DNA of 64,000 nucleotides from Candidatus Synechococcus calcipolaris G9. GTDB lineage: Bacteria; Cyanobacteriota; Cyanobacteriia; Thermosynechococcales; Thermosynechococcaceae. Numbering within the stretch: the stretch's first letter is position 1; each line of letters opens with the position of its first letter. The notes under the pieces are model-generated. The model saw nothing but the letters and a program-made list of their open reading frames with translations. It did not search any database and was not told the DNA's origin. The stretch covers positions 372,001 through 436,000 of the forward strand of contig NZ_JAKKUT010000002.1 of the NCBI RefSeq assembly GCF_029582805.1, given 5' to 3'. The position numbers were made by a program, and so were the translations under genes. This document shows, in pieces, positions 18,453-28,133 of the stretch.

Positions 18453-20975
18453 ATGCTATCGGACAATCCCCAGGAACGAGTGATTTGGCTGCGGGAGCGG
18501 ACGGCCTTGGGCAATTTACCGGAACCGGCCCTGCGGGCGATCTCCGCCGAACTCACCCCTAAACCCTTGGTGGAAAATGACCCTCTCCTAGAGATGGGGG
18601 AACTCCCCACGGCCATTTATCTCCTGGAATCGGGGTATCTAAATGCCATGGATGGAACTGGGCTGCACAGCTATTGTTTCTTACCGGGCAGTGCCATTGG
18701 CTTAGGGGAAGTGCTGCTGAACCAAGGGTCAGCCCTAGTGGTCAAGGCCAGCAGTTCCGGTCAAGTTTGGGCCGTGCCCGCATCCCTGATTAAAACCCTG
18801 GCCCAATCCTATCCCGAACTCTCCCAAACCCTGGTGCAGCAGTTAGCCCAATCGGTGTCCCAGTTAACGTCCCAATTAACCATTGAGCAGGAACGCCAGG
18901 AGAACCTGCGCCCCTATCTCGTTCCCCGGGCCAAACGGGGCATTATTGGTAAAAGTCGCTATGCGGTGCGGCTGCGTCAACAGATCAAGGATGCCGCCAA
19001 AACCGATGGCACAATCGTGATTTTTGGGGAACCGGGGTTAGAAAAAGATAATATGGCCGCTCTGATCCATTTTGGCTCTAGCCGTCGTCGTCAGCCGATG
19101 ATTGCCATTGATTGCAGCAAAATGCAGGAAAGCGGCGCGGAACTCTTTGGCCGACAGGGGGGGAAACCGGGCCTCTTGGAATGGGTGGGGCAGGGCACGG
19201 TGCTATTGAATAATGCCCAGGATCTGCCGGAAAATCTGTGGCCGCAAGTTCAAACCCTGGTTAGTGAAAAAACATTTCTGGCCGTGGGGGTCAGTGAACC
19301 CAACCCACCCCGGAAAACCTGTCAGGCACGAATTTTAATTACCGCAGAGAAAGTGCTTCCCCAACTAGAGGGGCCCCTGGCGATGACGATCAAAGTGCCT
19401 CCTTTGCGGGTGCGAAAAACGGATTTGCAAAGTCATGGGGAATACTACATTAGTTTGATCTGCCGGGCCCGTTCCTGTCCCCGCTTAACTTTAACGCCAG
19501 AGGCGGTGCGACGGCTGCAAAGCTATGATTTTCCGGGAAATTTACGGGAGCTAGAGGCCCTAGTGGAGCGAGCGATCGCCCAGCGGGGAGAAGCAACGGA
19601 ACTCACCGAAGAAGTTTTTTGGGCAGCGGAAACAAAAAAACGCCGCTTTCGGGTCAATCTCCTGAATATGTACCCCCAGTTTCGCTATTTTCTCAAAAGT
19701 CCCTGGTGGCCGACCCGGATTAACTATGGCCTGGTGTTGTGGTTGTTTGCGGTGGTGGTGGCAATACTCTTCATTGGCCCCCAACAACGGCCCGATAATG
19801 TCGCCCTTAATCTCTTTTGGTGTTGGTGGTGGCCCCTCATCCTCTTAGGATTTCCCTTTGTGGGGCGGCTCTGGTGTGCGGTGTGTCCCTTTATGATCTA
19901 CGGCGAAGTCGTCCAGAAACTCTCCCTGTGGCTAGTGCCGCGATCGCTGAAGGGGTGGCCACGCCAACAGGCGGAAACCTGGGGGGGCTGGTTCCTATTT
20001 GGCTTGTTTGCCCTCATTTACCTGTGGGAAGAACTGTGGGATCTGCCCAATACCGCCTATCTGTCCAGTTGGCTGCTGCTATTAATTACGGGTGGGGCCG
20101 TGATCTGCTCCCTGATTTTTGAACGTCGCTTTTGGTGCCGCTATCTCTGCCCCATTGGTGGCATGAATGGGCTATTTGCCAAATTGGCGATGACGGAACT
20201 GCGGGCGGAGCAGGGAACCTGTTCGGCGGAATGTACCACCTATCAATGCTATAAGGGTGGCCCCGCCAAGGGGGAAGGGTTAGAAACCAATGGCTGTCCT
20301 CTCTATTCCCATCCGGCCCAACTGGCGGACAACCGGGACTGTGTGTTGTGTATGACCTGCCTCAAGGCCTGTCCCCATCGCTCCGTGGAAATTAATTTGC
20401 GGCCCCCCGGCATTGAACTTTGGACGACCCACATTCCCCGCAGCTATGAAGTGGCGTTGCTCCTGTTGCTTTTAGGGGGGGTTTTCCTGCATCGCTTGCC
20501 GGAACTGAATGCTCGCCTCGATATCAATTTGCACCTGGATGCCTTTTGGCCCCATGCCGGGGTTTCCCTGGCGGTGTTGGTGATTGCGGGGATGATTCCC
20601 CTGATCTCTGGGGCGATCGCCCGTGAACTGTCCCCTAGTCTCAAATCCCGTTCCTTTTTAGAGTTAATGTACGGCTTTTTACCCCTCGTCTGGGCCGGTA
20701 ATTTAGCCCATTACATTCCTATGGGGTTGGGGGAAGCGGGGCGACTTTTACCCGTGACCTGGGCAACCTTGGGGTTCCATGGCGAAGGTTTACCCATTTT
20801 AGTGGCCCATCCGGCGGTGATTGCCTTTTTACAGGGGGTAACACTGATTCTGGGATTAGGACTCAGTATGGTTTTGACCCATAAAATTGGCCGTCAATCT
20901 CTCCTTAAACTTTGGCCCTACCACACCGGGGCGATCGCCCTGATGGTGGGCTGTTGGTGGCTCATGTTAGCCTAG
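18453..20975 (+). CDS. cNMP-binding / degenerate sigma54-type AAA+ / membrane polyferredoxin fusion
   Basis: An 840-residue three-part protein (start ATG 18453; a TTG two codons earlier is possible). Residues about 1-150 resemble a CRP-type cNMP-binding domain (AIYLLESGYLNA, SAIGLGEVLLNQG). Residues about 165-400 resemble the sigma54-activator AAA+ domain (GTIVIFGEPGLEKDN, PPLRVRKTDL, YDFPGNLRELEALVERA). Its Walker A lacks the normal GxGK order, the Walker B DE is replaced by NN in GTVLLNNAQDL, and the GAFTGA loop is absent. After residue 420 come several membrane helices with NapH/NosR-type cysteine motifs (CAVCPF, CRYLCPIGG, CVLCMTCLKACPH) for 4Fe-4S clusters. Cyanobacteria lack sigma54, so a redox sensor or electron-transfer role is likelier than activation. 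The partner is unknown. Confidence 0.85.
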   Translation: MLSDNPQERVIWLRERTALGNLPEPALRAISAELTPKPLVENDPLLEMGELPTAIYLLESGYLNAMDGTGLHSYCFLPGSAIGLGEVLLNQGSALVVKASSSGQVWAVPASLIKTLAQSYPELSQTLVQQLAQSVSQLTSQLTIEQERQENLRPYLVPRAKRGIIGKSRYAVRLRQQIKDAAKTDGTIVIFGEPGLEKDNMAALIHFGSSRRRQPMIAIDCSKMQESGAELFGRQGGKPGLLEWVGQGTVLLNNAQDLPENLWPQVQTLVSEKTFLAVGVSEPNPPRKTCQARILITAEKVLPQLEGPLAMTIKVPPLRVRKTDLQSHGEYYISLICRARSCPRLTLTPEAVRRLQSYDFPGNLRELEALVERAIAQRGEATELTEEVFWAAETKKRRFRVNLLNMYPQFRYFLKSPWWPTRINYGLVLWLFAVVVAILFIGPQQRPDNVALNLFWCWWWPLILLGFPFVGRLWCAVCPFMIYGEVVQKLSLWLVPRSLKGWPRQQAETWGGWFLFGLFALIYLWEELWDLPNTAYLSSWLLLLITGGAVICSLIFERRFWCRYLCPIGGMNGLFAKLAMTELRAEQGTCSAECTTYQCYKGGPAKGEGLETNGCPLYSHPAQLADNRDCVLCMTCLKACPHRSVEINLRPPGIELWTTHIPRSYEVALLLLLLGGVFLHRLPELNARLDINLHLDAFWPHAGVSLAVLVIAGMIPLISGAIARELSPSLKSRSFLELMYGFLPLVWAGNLAHYIPMGLGEAGRLLPVTWATLGFHGEGLPILVAHPAVIAFLQGVTLILGLGLSMVLTHKIGRQSLLKLWPYHTGAIALMVGCWWLMLA

Positions 20976-21002
20976 AGAAAGAAAAATTAAACCCAGGGAT
21001 TC

Positions 21003-21503
21003 ATGACCATTTTTGAAGGCACATTTCAGCTTGGCGGCCATCCCCACTTTGCCATTGTTATTTCCCGCTTTAACGATCTCATTAGCACCAAACTCCTAGA
21101 GGGCTGCCAAGATTGCCTCCGCCGCCATGGGATTGATCCTACCCCTGATGGCCCACAGGTGGACTATGCCTGGGTTCCTGGGAGTTTTGAAGTGCCCTTG
21201 GTGGCCGGTCAGTTGGCCGCTAGTGGTCGCTATGCGGCGGTTATTTGTCTGGGGGCGGTGATTCGGGGCCAGACGCCCCATTTTGACTACGTGGCCGCCG
21301 AAGTCACCAAGGGCATTGCCTCCGCCTCAATGCAAACGGGAGTCCCCATTGTCTACGGCATTTTGACGGCGGATACGATGCAGCAGGCCCTAGAGCGGGC
21401 CGGTATTAAAAGTAATAAGGGCTGGGACTACGCCCTCAATGCCATCGAAATGGCCAGCCTGATGGAGAAACTGCACCAAGCTAAACCGTTGCCGAAATCG
21501 TAA
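21003..21503 (+). CDS. ribH: 6,7-dimethyl-8-ribityllumazine synthase
   Basis: RibH condenses the ribityl-uracil with 3,4-dihydroxybutanone phosphate to lumazine, the penultimate riboflavin step. The 166-residue protein shows [43 protein letters not shown] and [20 protein letters not shown], all family hallmarks with the catalytic His in PHFDYV. It starts 27 bp after the polyferredoxin fusion gene, on the same strand. Confidence 0.97.
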   Translation: MTIFEGTFQLGGHPHFAIVISRFNDLISTKLLEGCQDCLRRHGIDPTPDGPQVDYAWVPGSFEVPLVAGQLAASGRYAAVICLGAVIRGQTPHFDYVAAEVTKGIASASMQTGVPIVYGILTADTMQQALERAGIKSNKGWDYALNAIEMASLMEKLHQAKPLPKS

Positions 21504-21509
21504 TTCTGC

Positions 21510-22223
21510 CTAGGCGATCGCCCGTCGGTATCGCTCCTCGACGATGGGCCAATTCACCACATTCCACCAGGCCTGTAGGTAGTCATCCCGGCGATTACGG
21601 TAGGTGAGGTAGTAGGCGTGTTCCCATAAATCGTTGCCCAGCAGGGGAATGGCACCATCCATTAAGGGGGAATCCTGGTTTGGGGTAGTGAGAATTGCTA
21701 ACTGCTTTGCCGGAGTCACCACAAGCCAAACCCAACCACTGCCAAATTGCCCTAATCCGGCCCCGTTAAACTGCCCTTGAAAGTCCTGAAAACTAGAAAA
21801 AGTCTCGGCGATCGCCCCCCCTAATTCCTGGGAGGGTTCACCGCCACCCTGGGGACTCATACTCTGCCAAAAGAGACTATGATTGGCGTGGCCGCCACCA
21901 TTATTCCGCACGGTTTGGCGAATTGAACTGGGTAAATAGGAAATTTTTGCCATCAAGTCTTCAATGGCTAGGTTCTGCCACTGGCGGTATTCTGATAGGG
22001 CGCGATTTAGTTTTTTGACGTAGCCAGCATGGTGTTTATCATGGTGAAACCGCATTGTCTCGCCATCAATATAGGGTTCTAGGGCATCGTAGTCGTAGGG
22101 CAGGGGCGGTAATTCGTAGGAGCCGCTGGCCGGTTCAGCAGCAACGGGACGGCTACCCAACCCCCAACTGAGGGTCGTAATGCCCAAAAGAGCTAAGGTG
22201 CGGCGACGAGTCAGCAAAACCAT
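21510..22223 (-). CDS. sodA: Exported superoxide dismutase, Mn-type
   Basis: The enzyme dismutates superoxide. The 237-residue precursor starts with a twin-arginine-type signal (LTRRRTLALLGITTLSWGLG, likely cut after VAA), so it acts outside the cytoplasm or in the thylakoid lumen. Metal ligands are visible: His in MRFHHDKHH, His in GGHANHSLFW, and Asp and His in NDLWEHAYYL. GGHANHSLFW and SPQGGGEP favour manganese over iron, but metal use needs testing. The gene ends 6 bp from the ribH stop in convergent orientation. Confidence 0.92.
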   Translation of the reverse strand: MVLLTRRRTLALLGITTLSWGLGSRPVAAEPASGSYELPPLPYDYDALEPYIDGETMRFHHDKHHAGYVKKLNRALSEYRQWQNLAIEDLMAKISYLPSSIRQTVRNNGGGHANHSLFWQSMSPQGGGEPSQELGGAIAETFSSFQDFQGQFNGAGLGQFGSGWVWLVVTPAKQLAILTTPNQDSPLMDGAIPLLGNDLWEHAYYLTYRNRRDDYLQAWWNVVNWPIVEERYRRAIA

Positions 22224-22290
22224 AGTGACAACCTGGGGACGGAACGCTTAGGATCTTAACGTTGAACCCAATCCTCTCACCACCATCCCC

Positions 22291-23730
22291 ATGACCCACC
22301 CCAATCCCTTTCTTGCCCTAGACTACGAACCCGCCGTTCAATCTCTGGGGGAAGCCTATGCCGATGAGGTGGTGGCCGCCGAATTTCCCCAGCACCTTCT
22401 CCGCTTTCGCAATGATGACCTCCTGCCCCAGATTGGCCTCAACCCCTCGGATGTGGCAGATGGGGATTTTATTCAGGCCTTTGGTAAATTTGAACAGCGG
22501 ATGCCCCTATTGGCCCTGCGCTACCACGGTTATCAGTTTGGCGAATACAATCCTCGCCTGGGGGATGGCCGCGGCTTTCTCTATGGTCAGGTGTGGGGAA
22601 CCGATGGGGAACTGTACGACTTTGGCACGAAGGGATCGGGGACAACCCCCTACTCCCGGGGTGGGGATGGGCGATTGACCTTAAAGGGGGGCGTGCGGGA
22701 AGTATTGGCCGCAGAAATGTTACATCGCATGGGGGTGCGAACCTCGCGGTGCTTAAGTTTGATTGAAACGGGGGAAGAGTTATGGCGCGGGGATGAACCG
22801 TCACCCACTCGATCCTCGGTGATGATTCGCTTTAGCCGCTCCCATATTCGCTTTGGTACCTTTGAGCGATTAAATGCCATTGGTCGCCCCGATTTGATCG
22901 GGCCCTTACTGGATCATGTGATTCATTATTACTATGGTGATTTGGTGGCGATTGCTGATAAAAAAGAACGCTATTTACAGTTTTACGATCGCCTTGTTCA
23001 ACGCACCGTAGACTTAGTCGCCCAATGGACCGCCGCTGGCTTTTGCCATGCCGTTTTGAATACCGATAATATGTCGATTACTGGGGAAAGTTTTGATTAC
23101 GGCCCCTATGCCTTTATTCCCACCTATGATGCTGGTTTTACCGCTGCCTATTTTGATTACTACGGCCGCTATAGTTACGGCAACCAACCGGGGATTTGTG
23201 AGTGGAATTTAGAAATGTTGCAGCGACCCCTAGCGGAAGTCATGCCCCTAGAGGGGATGCAGGCCATTTTGAAAAATTTTGGCGATCGCTTTCACCGATC
23301 CTACGCCCAACGGATGCTAGAGAAATTGGGTTTTCCCCATCTCGCCCCAGAACAGGGCATTAATCTCGTGCGCCTAACGGTGGATTTTCTATTACAAACC
23401 CAGGTGAGTTATCCTGGCTTTTTTGGGGAACTCCGCCGCCAGTTTTCGCCCCTCTGGTTAACGGACGTGGGCCATATTTTTAGGGATACCGCCTTCTTCA
23501 CGCCAGAGCAACAAACCGCCCTTCTGCCCTGGAAACAGGCCTATTATCAATGCCTACAATCCCTAAGCAATAATTCCGATAACGGCGATCGCACCGTTAC
23601 CCATACCCTGAAAACCTATAACCCCTTTGTTGTGATCCTCCGCCCAGAAATTGAGGCGGTCTGGGAGGAGATTACCCATAATGATAACTGGCACCCTTTC
23701 CAGAACTTGCTCGATAAAATTAAAGCCTAG
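22291..23730 (+). CDS. selO: Protein adenylyltransferase SelO (YdiU)
   Basis: SelO is a pseudokinase that transfers AMP to Ser, Thr or Tyr of proteins and is linked to redox homeostasis. The 479-residue protein has the family core: [59 protein letters not shown], and [20 protein letters not shown] with the catalytic and metal residues. The bacterial SelO has no selenocysteine, and none is needed here. It is transcribed divergently from sodA with 67 bp between starts. Confidence 0.93.
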   Translation: MTHPNPFLALDYEPAVQSLGEAYADEVVAAEFPQHLLRFRNDDLLPQIGLNPSDVADGDFIQAFGKFEQRMPLLALRYHGYQFGEYNPRLGDGRGFLYGQVWGTDGELYDFGTKGSGTTPYSRGGDGRLTLKGGVREVLAAEMLHRMGVRTSRCLSLIETGEELWRGDEPSPTRSSVMIRFSRSHIRFGTFERLNAIGRPDLIGPLLDHVIHYYYGDLVAIADKKERYLQFYDRLVQRTVDLVAQWTAAGFCHAVLNTDNMSITGESFDYGPYAFIPTYDAGFTAAYFDYYGRYSYGNQPGICEWNLEMLQRPLAEVMPLEGMQAILKNFGDRFHRSYAQRMLEKLGFPHLAPEQGINLVRLTVDFLLQTQVSYPGFFGELRRQFSPLWLTDVGHIFRDTAFFTPEQQTALLPWKQAYYQCLQSLSNNSDNGDRTVTHTLKTYNPFVVILRPEIEAVWEEITHNDNWHPFQNLLDKIKA

Positions 23731-23789
23731 AATTCGGGGGCATCCCATTAAATAAATCTTTTCATTTTTTCTTGATCTATGGGGCTGAT

Positions 23790-24233
23790 CTATGGGTCTA
23801 TGTCTGACAGTTGTACGCTCTCTATGGAGTAATCTGCCCCCTCTAGCATTACGGTGGTAATGACCGCGTAGGCATCAACCCAGGCTTGCTTTACCTCTGG
23901 AGTCCACGCTTCACCGGCTAGGTTGGCCAGGGTTTTGAGCAGAGAACTACCCACCATGGGGTAATGCTTGGGTAGCACACCATAGCTGACATGGCGAGTG
24001 CCCAATCCGCGCAGCGCATTAGTTAATTGCTCACTATCGCGGAGATTGGCTACCACAAATTTTAGAGATTTCAAGAGGTGATCCCCCTGTTGATCCATAG
24101 CGGTGTTGGCAAACAAGGGCCGAACTTCGGGGTAGTCGGCAAAAAGATGGCCATAGAAGGCAGCTGGAAAATCCTGATTGGAATCTTGAACAAGCTGAAA
24201 ACTCGTCTGTAGCACTTCAATATTTAGAGTCAA
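23790..24233 (-). CDS. Single-domain globin
   Basis: This 147-residue haem protein resembles the globin part of flavohaemoglobins or Vitreoscilla haemoglobin. Visible features are AAFYGHLFADYPEVRPLF (helix B with Tyr B10), AMDQQGDHLLKSLKFVV (helix E with Gln at the usual E7 position) and GTRHVSYGVLPKHYPMVG (proximal His in RHVSYGV). There is no reductase domain, so it needs a separate electron donor. Likely roles are oxygen binding or nitric oxide removal, which is inference from the family. Two palindromic repeats lie 58-103 bp upstream. Confidence 0.88.
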   Translation of the reverse strand: MTLNIEVLQTSFQLVQDSNQDFPAAFYGHLFADYPEVRPLFANTAMDQQGDHLLKSLKFVVANLRDSEQLTNALRGLGTRHVSYGVLPKHYPMVGSSLLKTLANLAGEAWTPEVKQAWVDAYAVITTVMLEGADYSIESVQLSDIDP

Positions 24234-24290
24234 TGTTAAACCTGGAATTTAATAAGGGTGTTCTGTTAAATCACTGGCTTAGTTCACTGT

Positions 24291-24336
24291 CAATACATCC
24301 AATGTATTGCGTCAATATATCATATCCAATATATTT
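24291..24336. promoter_or_regulatory. Two operator-like palindromes upstream of the globin gene
   Basis: CAATACAT-CCA-ATGTATTG (24291-24309) is a perfect 8-bp inverted repeat. It is followed by CAATATAT-(8 bases)-ATATATTT (24313-24336), which matches at 7 of 8 positions. The two units also resemble each other directly (CAATAYAT...CCAATRTATT). They lie 58-103 bp upstream of the globin ATG, in the 131-bp space after the response-regulator gene. A dimeric repressor or activator site is likely. Confidence 0.6.
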
Positions 24337-24364
24337 CGTGGGATATACCCGCTTGAATTAGATT

Positions 24365-25027
24365 TCAATTAGATTCGGAACTGGGGGATAGGAGGTGTTG
24401 CTCGATCGCCAGGCGGACTAACTCGGCTCGATTATGGGCCTGGGCTTTTTGGAGTAAATTGCTCACATATTTTTCAATGGTACGGGCACTCAGATGGAGG
24501 CGATCGCCAATTTGGGCATTGGAGAGGCCCTCTGCCAAAAGATTGAGAACCTGCCGTTCCCGTTCTGTTAATTCCAGGGCTGGATAATCCGTAGACACCG
24601 TACTAGGATGCTCCTGGGGACGTTGATGCCATTGGGACTGTTGGGACTGAATGAGTTGGGAACGCTCCAATAAATTACGGACGACCGCCGCCAACTCTTC
24701 CAAATGAAAGGGCTTGGATAAATAACTATCGGCCCCCATTTGATAGGCCTGAATCCGTTCTTCCACTTGGGTGCGGGCCGTTAAATAAATCACGGGTAAC
24801 AGGCGCAGGGCCGGTTGCTGTCGCACTTGACGGACGAGCTCAAAGCCATTCATCTGGGGCATGGCAATATCCGTCACCAGTAAATGGGGCTGATAGCGAC
24901 GAATCATCTCTAGGGCCTCCGAACCATCCGCAGCCGTCAGGCAAAAATAGCCCATGGATTCTAGGTAGCCACTGACAGATAAACGAATGCCCGGCTCATC
25001 ATCCGCAATGAGTAATGTCAAGGCCAT
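24365..25027 (-). CDS. Two-component response regulator, NarL/LuxR type
   Basis: The 220-residue protein has a receiver domain (about 1-120), with acidic residues in LIADDEP, the phospho-acceptor Asp in LLVTDIAMPQMNGFEL (about residue 53), conserved Thr in IYLTART, and Lys in YLSKPFHLEEL. After a Gln/Ser linker, residues about 145-215 form a LuxR helix-turn-helix (LTERERQVLNLLAEGLSNAQ). It resembles cyanobacterial and plastid Ycf29-like regulators, but that assignment is not certain. No histidine kinase gene is adjacent. The start is 7 bp after the amidohydrolase gene, so they are probably co-transcribed. Confidence 0.9.
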   Translation of the reverse strand: MALTLLIADDEPGIRLSVSGYLESMGYFCLTAADGSEALEMIRRYQPHLLVTDIAMPQMNGFELVRQVRQQPALRLLPVIYLTARTQVEERIQAYQMGADSYLSKPFHLEELAAVVRNLLERSQLIQSQQSQWHQRPQEHPSTVSTDYPALELTERERQVLNLLAEGLSNAQIGDRLHLSARTIEKYVSNLLQKAQAHNRAELVRLAIEQHLLSPSSESN

Positions 25028-25034
25028 GGCTGGC

Positions 25035-26243
25035 TTACGCCTCTCCTAAACCACAAAATCGCTCTACACAACGGATAAATAATTCAACGCCAATCCCTAG
25101 GGCCGTTTCGTCGAAGTCAAAGCGGGGATGATGGTGGGGAAAGTCCATGCCCAGATTACTATTGGCGGATCCCAGAAAAAAATAACATCCCGGTACAGCC
25201 TGTAAGAAAAAGGACATATCCTCCGCCGCCATGGTTTGGCAGTGGGGAGTGACTCCGGCGGGTAGTTCCATCACTGTTTCCGCAACGGATTGCACTAAAT
25301 TGGCCATTTTGACATCATTCACCGTTGCAGGATACAGGCGCGTATAGTTGAATTTGTACCGTGCCCCATGGCTTTGGCAGACCCCGGCAATGACCTGTTC
25401 AATCCGGGTGGGTAGCCATTCCCCCAAGTCTGGATTGAAGTATCGTACCGTTCCACAGAGATTGGCCGTATCCGCAATCACGTTTTTGGCCGTACCCGCA
25501 TGAACCGAACCAATGGAAATAACGGCGGTTTCTAGGGGGTCAACATTACGGGAAACAATGGTGTGCAGGGCCGTGATCACCTGGGCAGTGACTAAGACCG
25601 TATCAATGGTGTGCTGGGGTAGGGCACCATGGCCCCCTTTGCCAATAATTTGACATTCAAAGAACTCGGCGGCAGCCATCATCGGGCCACTGCGAACCCC
25701 CACCGTTCCCAAGGGCAAAAAGTTCCATAGGTGTAGGCCAATGATGCCATCTACCTTGGGGGCATCCAGAACCCCCGCCTCAATCATCGGTTTGGCTCCT
25801 CCAGGCCCTTCCTCGGCGGGTTGGAAAATAATTTTAATGGTTCCGGCAAAATTGCGATGTTCCGATAAATATTTGGCAGTGCCTAGGGCGATCGCCGTAT
25901 GACCATCATGGCCACAGGCGTGCATCACCCCCTCGTGTTGGGAGCGGTAGGGGACTTGATTTTCCTCGGTGACGGGTAGGGCATCCATATCGGCGCGAAT
26001 CCCTAGAACCGGCCCTGGGCGATCGCCGGGAATAATGGCCACAATTCCGGTTTGCGCCACGCCAGAACGATGGGAAATGCCCCACTGGGTCAACTTTTGA
26101 CTCACAAATTCCGCAGTGAGATGTTCCCGAAAACCTAATTCGGGGCGTTGGTGGAGATGCCGCCGCCATTGCACCAGATCTGCTTGTAGGGCTTGAACGG
26201 CAGGTCGGAGCCGACAGGTTAGCTCAGGTAAATTAAAGGGCAT
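25035..26243 (-). CDS. M20-family amidohydrolase (N-acyl-amino-acid or IAA-conjugate hydrolase type)
   Basis: The 402-residue metal-dependent hydrolase removes acyl groups from N-acyl amino acids or related amides. It shows the family order: HQRPELGFREHLTAEFV, GIRADMDALPVTEEN, HACGHDGHTAIALG (metal ligands), QPAEEGPGGAKPMIEAG (metal-binding Glu pair) and MAAEDMSFFLQAVPGCYFFL. The exact substrate cannot be read from sequence. Length is usual. It precedes the LuxR-type regulator with a 7-bp gap. Confidence 0.92.
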   Translation of the reverse strand: MPFNLPELTCRLRPAVQALQADLVQWRRHLHQRPELGFREHLTAEFVSQKLTQWGISHRSGVAQTGIVAIIPGDRPGPVLGIRADMDALPVTEENQVPYRSQHEGVMHACGHDGHTAIALGTAKYLSEHRNFAGTIKIIFQPAEEGPGGAKPMIEAGVLDAPKVDGIIGLHLWNFLPLGTVGVRSGPMMAAAEFFECQIIGKGGHGALPQHTIDTVLVTAQVITALHTIVSRNVDPLETAVISIGSVHAGTAKNVIADTANLCGTVRYFNPDLGEWLPTRIEQVIAGVCQSHGARYKFNYTRLYPATVNDVKMANLVQSVAETVMELPAGVTPHCQTMAAEDMSFFLQAVPGCYFFLGSANSNLGMDFPHHHPRFDFDETALGIGVELFIRCVERFCGLGEA

Positions 26244-26306
26244 TGATTTTTGCGGGGTGATTCCTCTCTAGGCTAACCTGTTCCCTGGGTAGATTCAAGA
26301 TCGACC

Positions 26307-28133
26307 CTAGGAATTGTTGATAGCCTTGGCTTTCGCTGTATCCTTGGATTTCATGGATTTACCGGCGGGGGCAATATGGAGTTCCTTTAATTGCTGGGCA
26401 TCCACGGAGGCAGGGGCACCAGTCAATAGACAGCGGGCCTGCTGGGTTTTCGGGAAGGCAATGGTATCCCGAATCGACTCTTCTCCGGCCAGGAGCATAA
26501 CCAGGCGATCTAGGCCGTAGGCAATGCCCCCATGGGGCGGGGTGCCGTACTCAAAGGCCTCCAGTAAAAAACCAAATTTATCTTGGGCCTGATCGGATTC
26601 AAGGCCAATGGTTTCAAAGACCTGCCGCTGAATATCCGGCTGATGGATCCGCAGGCTGCCTCCCCCCACTTCATAGCCGTTATACACTAGGTCGTAGGCT
26701 TGGGCCCGCGCCGTTTTTAGATCCCCTAGGTCATTGGGATGGGGGGCCGTAAAGGGGTGGTGCAGAGCTTCTAGGCGTTTTTCATTGCTATTCCACTCAA
26801 ACATAGGAAAATCCACAATCCAGACTAGATTGAGTTTGTCCGAATCAATTAAATTAAATTCTTTACCAATCACCTGGCGGAGGCGATCCAGGGTTTTATT
26901 GACCGTTGCTGTTTCCCCGGCCCCAAAGAGGAGGAGATGGCCGGGTTTCGCGCCAGTTCGCTCCAGAAGAGTTGCTTTTTGCTCTGGGCTAAGGTTATCT
27001 TTAATGGCTCCAATGGTATCGATTTCGCCCTTTTCCCGGACTCGGATGTAGGCTAACCCCTTTGCTCCAGCGGTGGTTGCTTCCTGGAAGAGGTCTCCGC
27101 CGGGCTTAATCCGCACATTGGAAATGCGATCATTGCCGTCCGGGATGGGCAAAATTTTCACCGTGCCACCACTGGCGATCGCTCCGGTAAAGACCTTAAA
27201 ACCGCAATCCTTCAGCAGATCCGATACATCCACTAATTCCAAACCAAAGCGGGTATCCGGTTTATCCGTACCATAGCGATCCAGAGCCTGGGCGTAGGTG
27301 AGGCGGGGGAAGGGTCGGGGCAACGTAATCCCCTTCACATCTTGAAAGACTTGGGCCATGAGGGCCTCATTTAAGCCGAGGATCTCCTCCTGATCCATAA
27401 AGCTCATTTCCATATCCAGTTGGGTAAATTCCGGTTGGCGATCGGCCCGCAGGTCTTCATCGCGAAAACAACGGGCAATTTGATAGTAGCGATCGCACCC
27501 CGCCACCATGAGCAGTTGCTTAAACAGTTGGGGGGATTGGGGCAAGGCAAACCATTCCCCTGGATTGACCCGACTCGGCACTAAATAATCCCTGGCTCCC
27601 TCTGGGGTTGAGCGGGTCAGGATTGGGGTTTCCACCTCCATGAAGTCAGCCTGATCCTCCAGAAATCGCCGCAGCGATCGCACCACCTGATGGCGGAGGC
27701 GGAGGTTATGGGCCATCCGCTCCCGGCGCAGATCTAAGTAGCGAAACCGCAGCCGTAGTTCTTCCCGCACTGTCTCTGGTTCTGCCGTGGAAATGGGAAA
27801 GGGCAACTGCTGATGCACCCCATTCAACACCTCGATCTGCTCGGCATAAATCTCAATTTCCCCCGTGGCCAACTTGGGATTGAGGGAGTCCTGGGGGCGT
27901 TGACTCACCTTGCCGGTAATTTTCACCACATACTCACTTCTGAGCCGCTCCGCCTGGTCATAGGACGCGGGAGTACGCTGCGGATCACTGACAATTTGAA
28001 CAATGCCTCGGCGATCGCGCAGATCAATGAAAATGACCCCACCGTGATCCCGTCGGCGATCGACCCAACCACAGAGGCTAACGGTCTGACCCAGATCGGC
28101 TAAACTGACTTCGCCGCAGTAATGCGTCCGCAT
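26307..28133 (-). CDS. aspS: Aspartate-tRNA ligase
   Basis: This class II synthetase charges tRNA-Asp; in organisms lacking AsnRS it may also mischarge tRNA-Asn. The 608-residue bacterial-type protein has an OB-fold anticodon domain (about 1-110), class II motif 2 within [19 protein letters not shown], the bacterial GAD insert (about 290-420), and motif 3 [19 protein letters not shown]. The C-terminal tail is rich in Lys ([13 protein letters not shown]). It faces away from the PAP operon across a 584-bp spacer. Confidence 0.97.
   Translation of the reverse strand: MRTHYCGEVSLADLGQTVSLCGWVDRRRDHGGVIFIDLRDRRGIVQIVSDPQRTPASYDQAERLRSEYVVKITGKVSQRPQDSLNPKLATGEIEIYAEQIEVLNGVHQQLPFPISTAEPETVREELRLRFRYLDLRRERMAHNLRLRHQVVRSLRRFLEDQADFMEVETPILTRSTPEGARDYLVPSRVNPGEWFALPQSPQLFKQLLMVAGCDRYYQIARCFRDEDLRADRQPEFTQLDMEMSFMDQEEILGLNEALMAQVFQDVKGITLPRPFPRLTYAQALDRYGTDKPDTRFGLELVDVSDLLKDCGFKVFTGAIASGGTVKILPIPDGNDRISNVRIKPGGDLFQEATTAGAKGLAYIRVREKGEIDTIGAIKDNLSPEQKATLLERTGAKPGHLLLFGAGETATVNKTLDRLRQVIGKEFNLIDSDKLNLVWIVDFPMFEWNSNEKRLEALHHPFTAPHPNDLGDLKTARAQAYDLVYNGYEVGGGSLRIHQPDIQRQVFETIGLESDQAQDKFGFLLEAFEYGTPPHGGIAYGLDRLVMLLAGEESIRDTIAFPKTQQARCLLTGAPASVDAQQLKELHIAPAGKSMKSKDTAKAKAINNS

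Noticed and set aside
18453-20975. A true sigma54 activator
   Set aside because: GAFTGA is missing, the Walker motifs are degenerate and no C-terminal DNA-binding helix-turn-helix is present; the chain continues into membrane helices.
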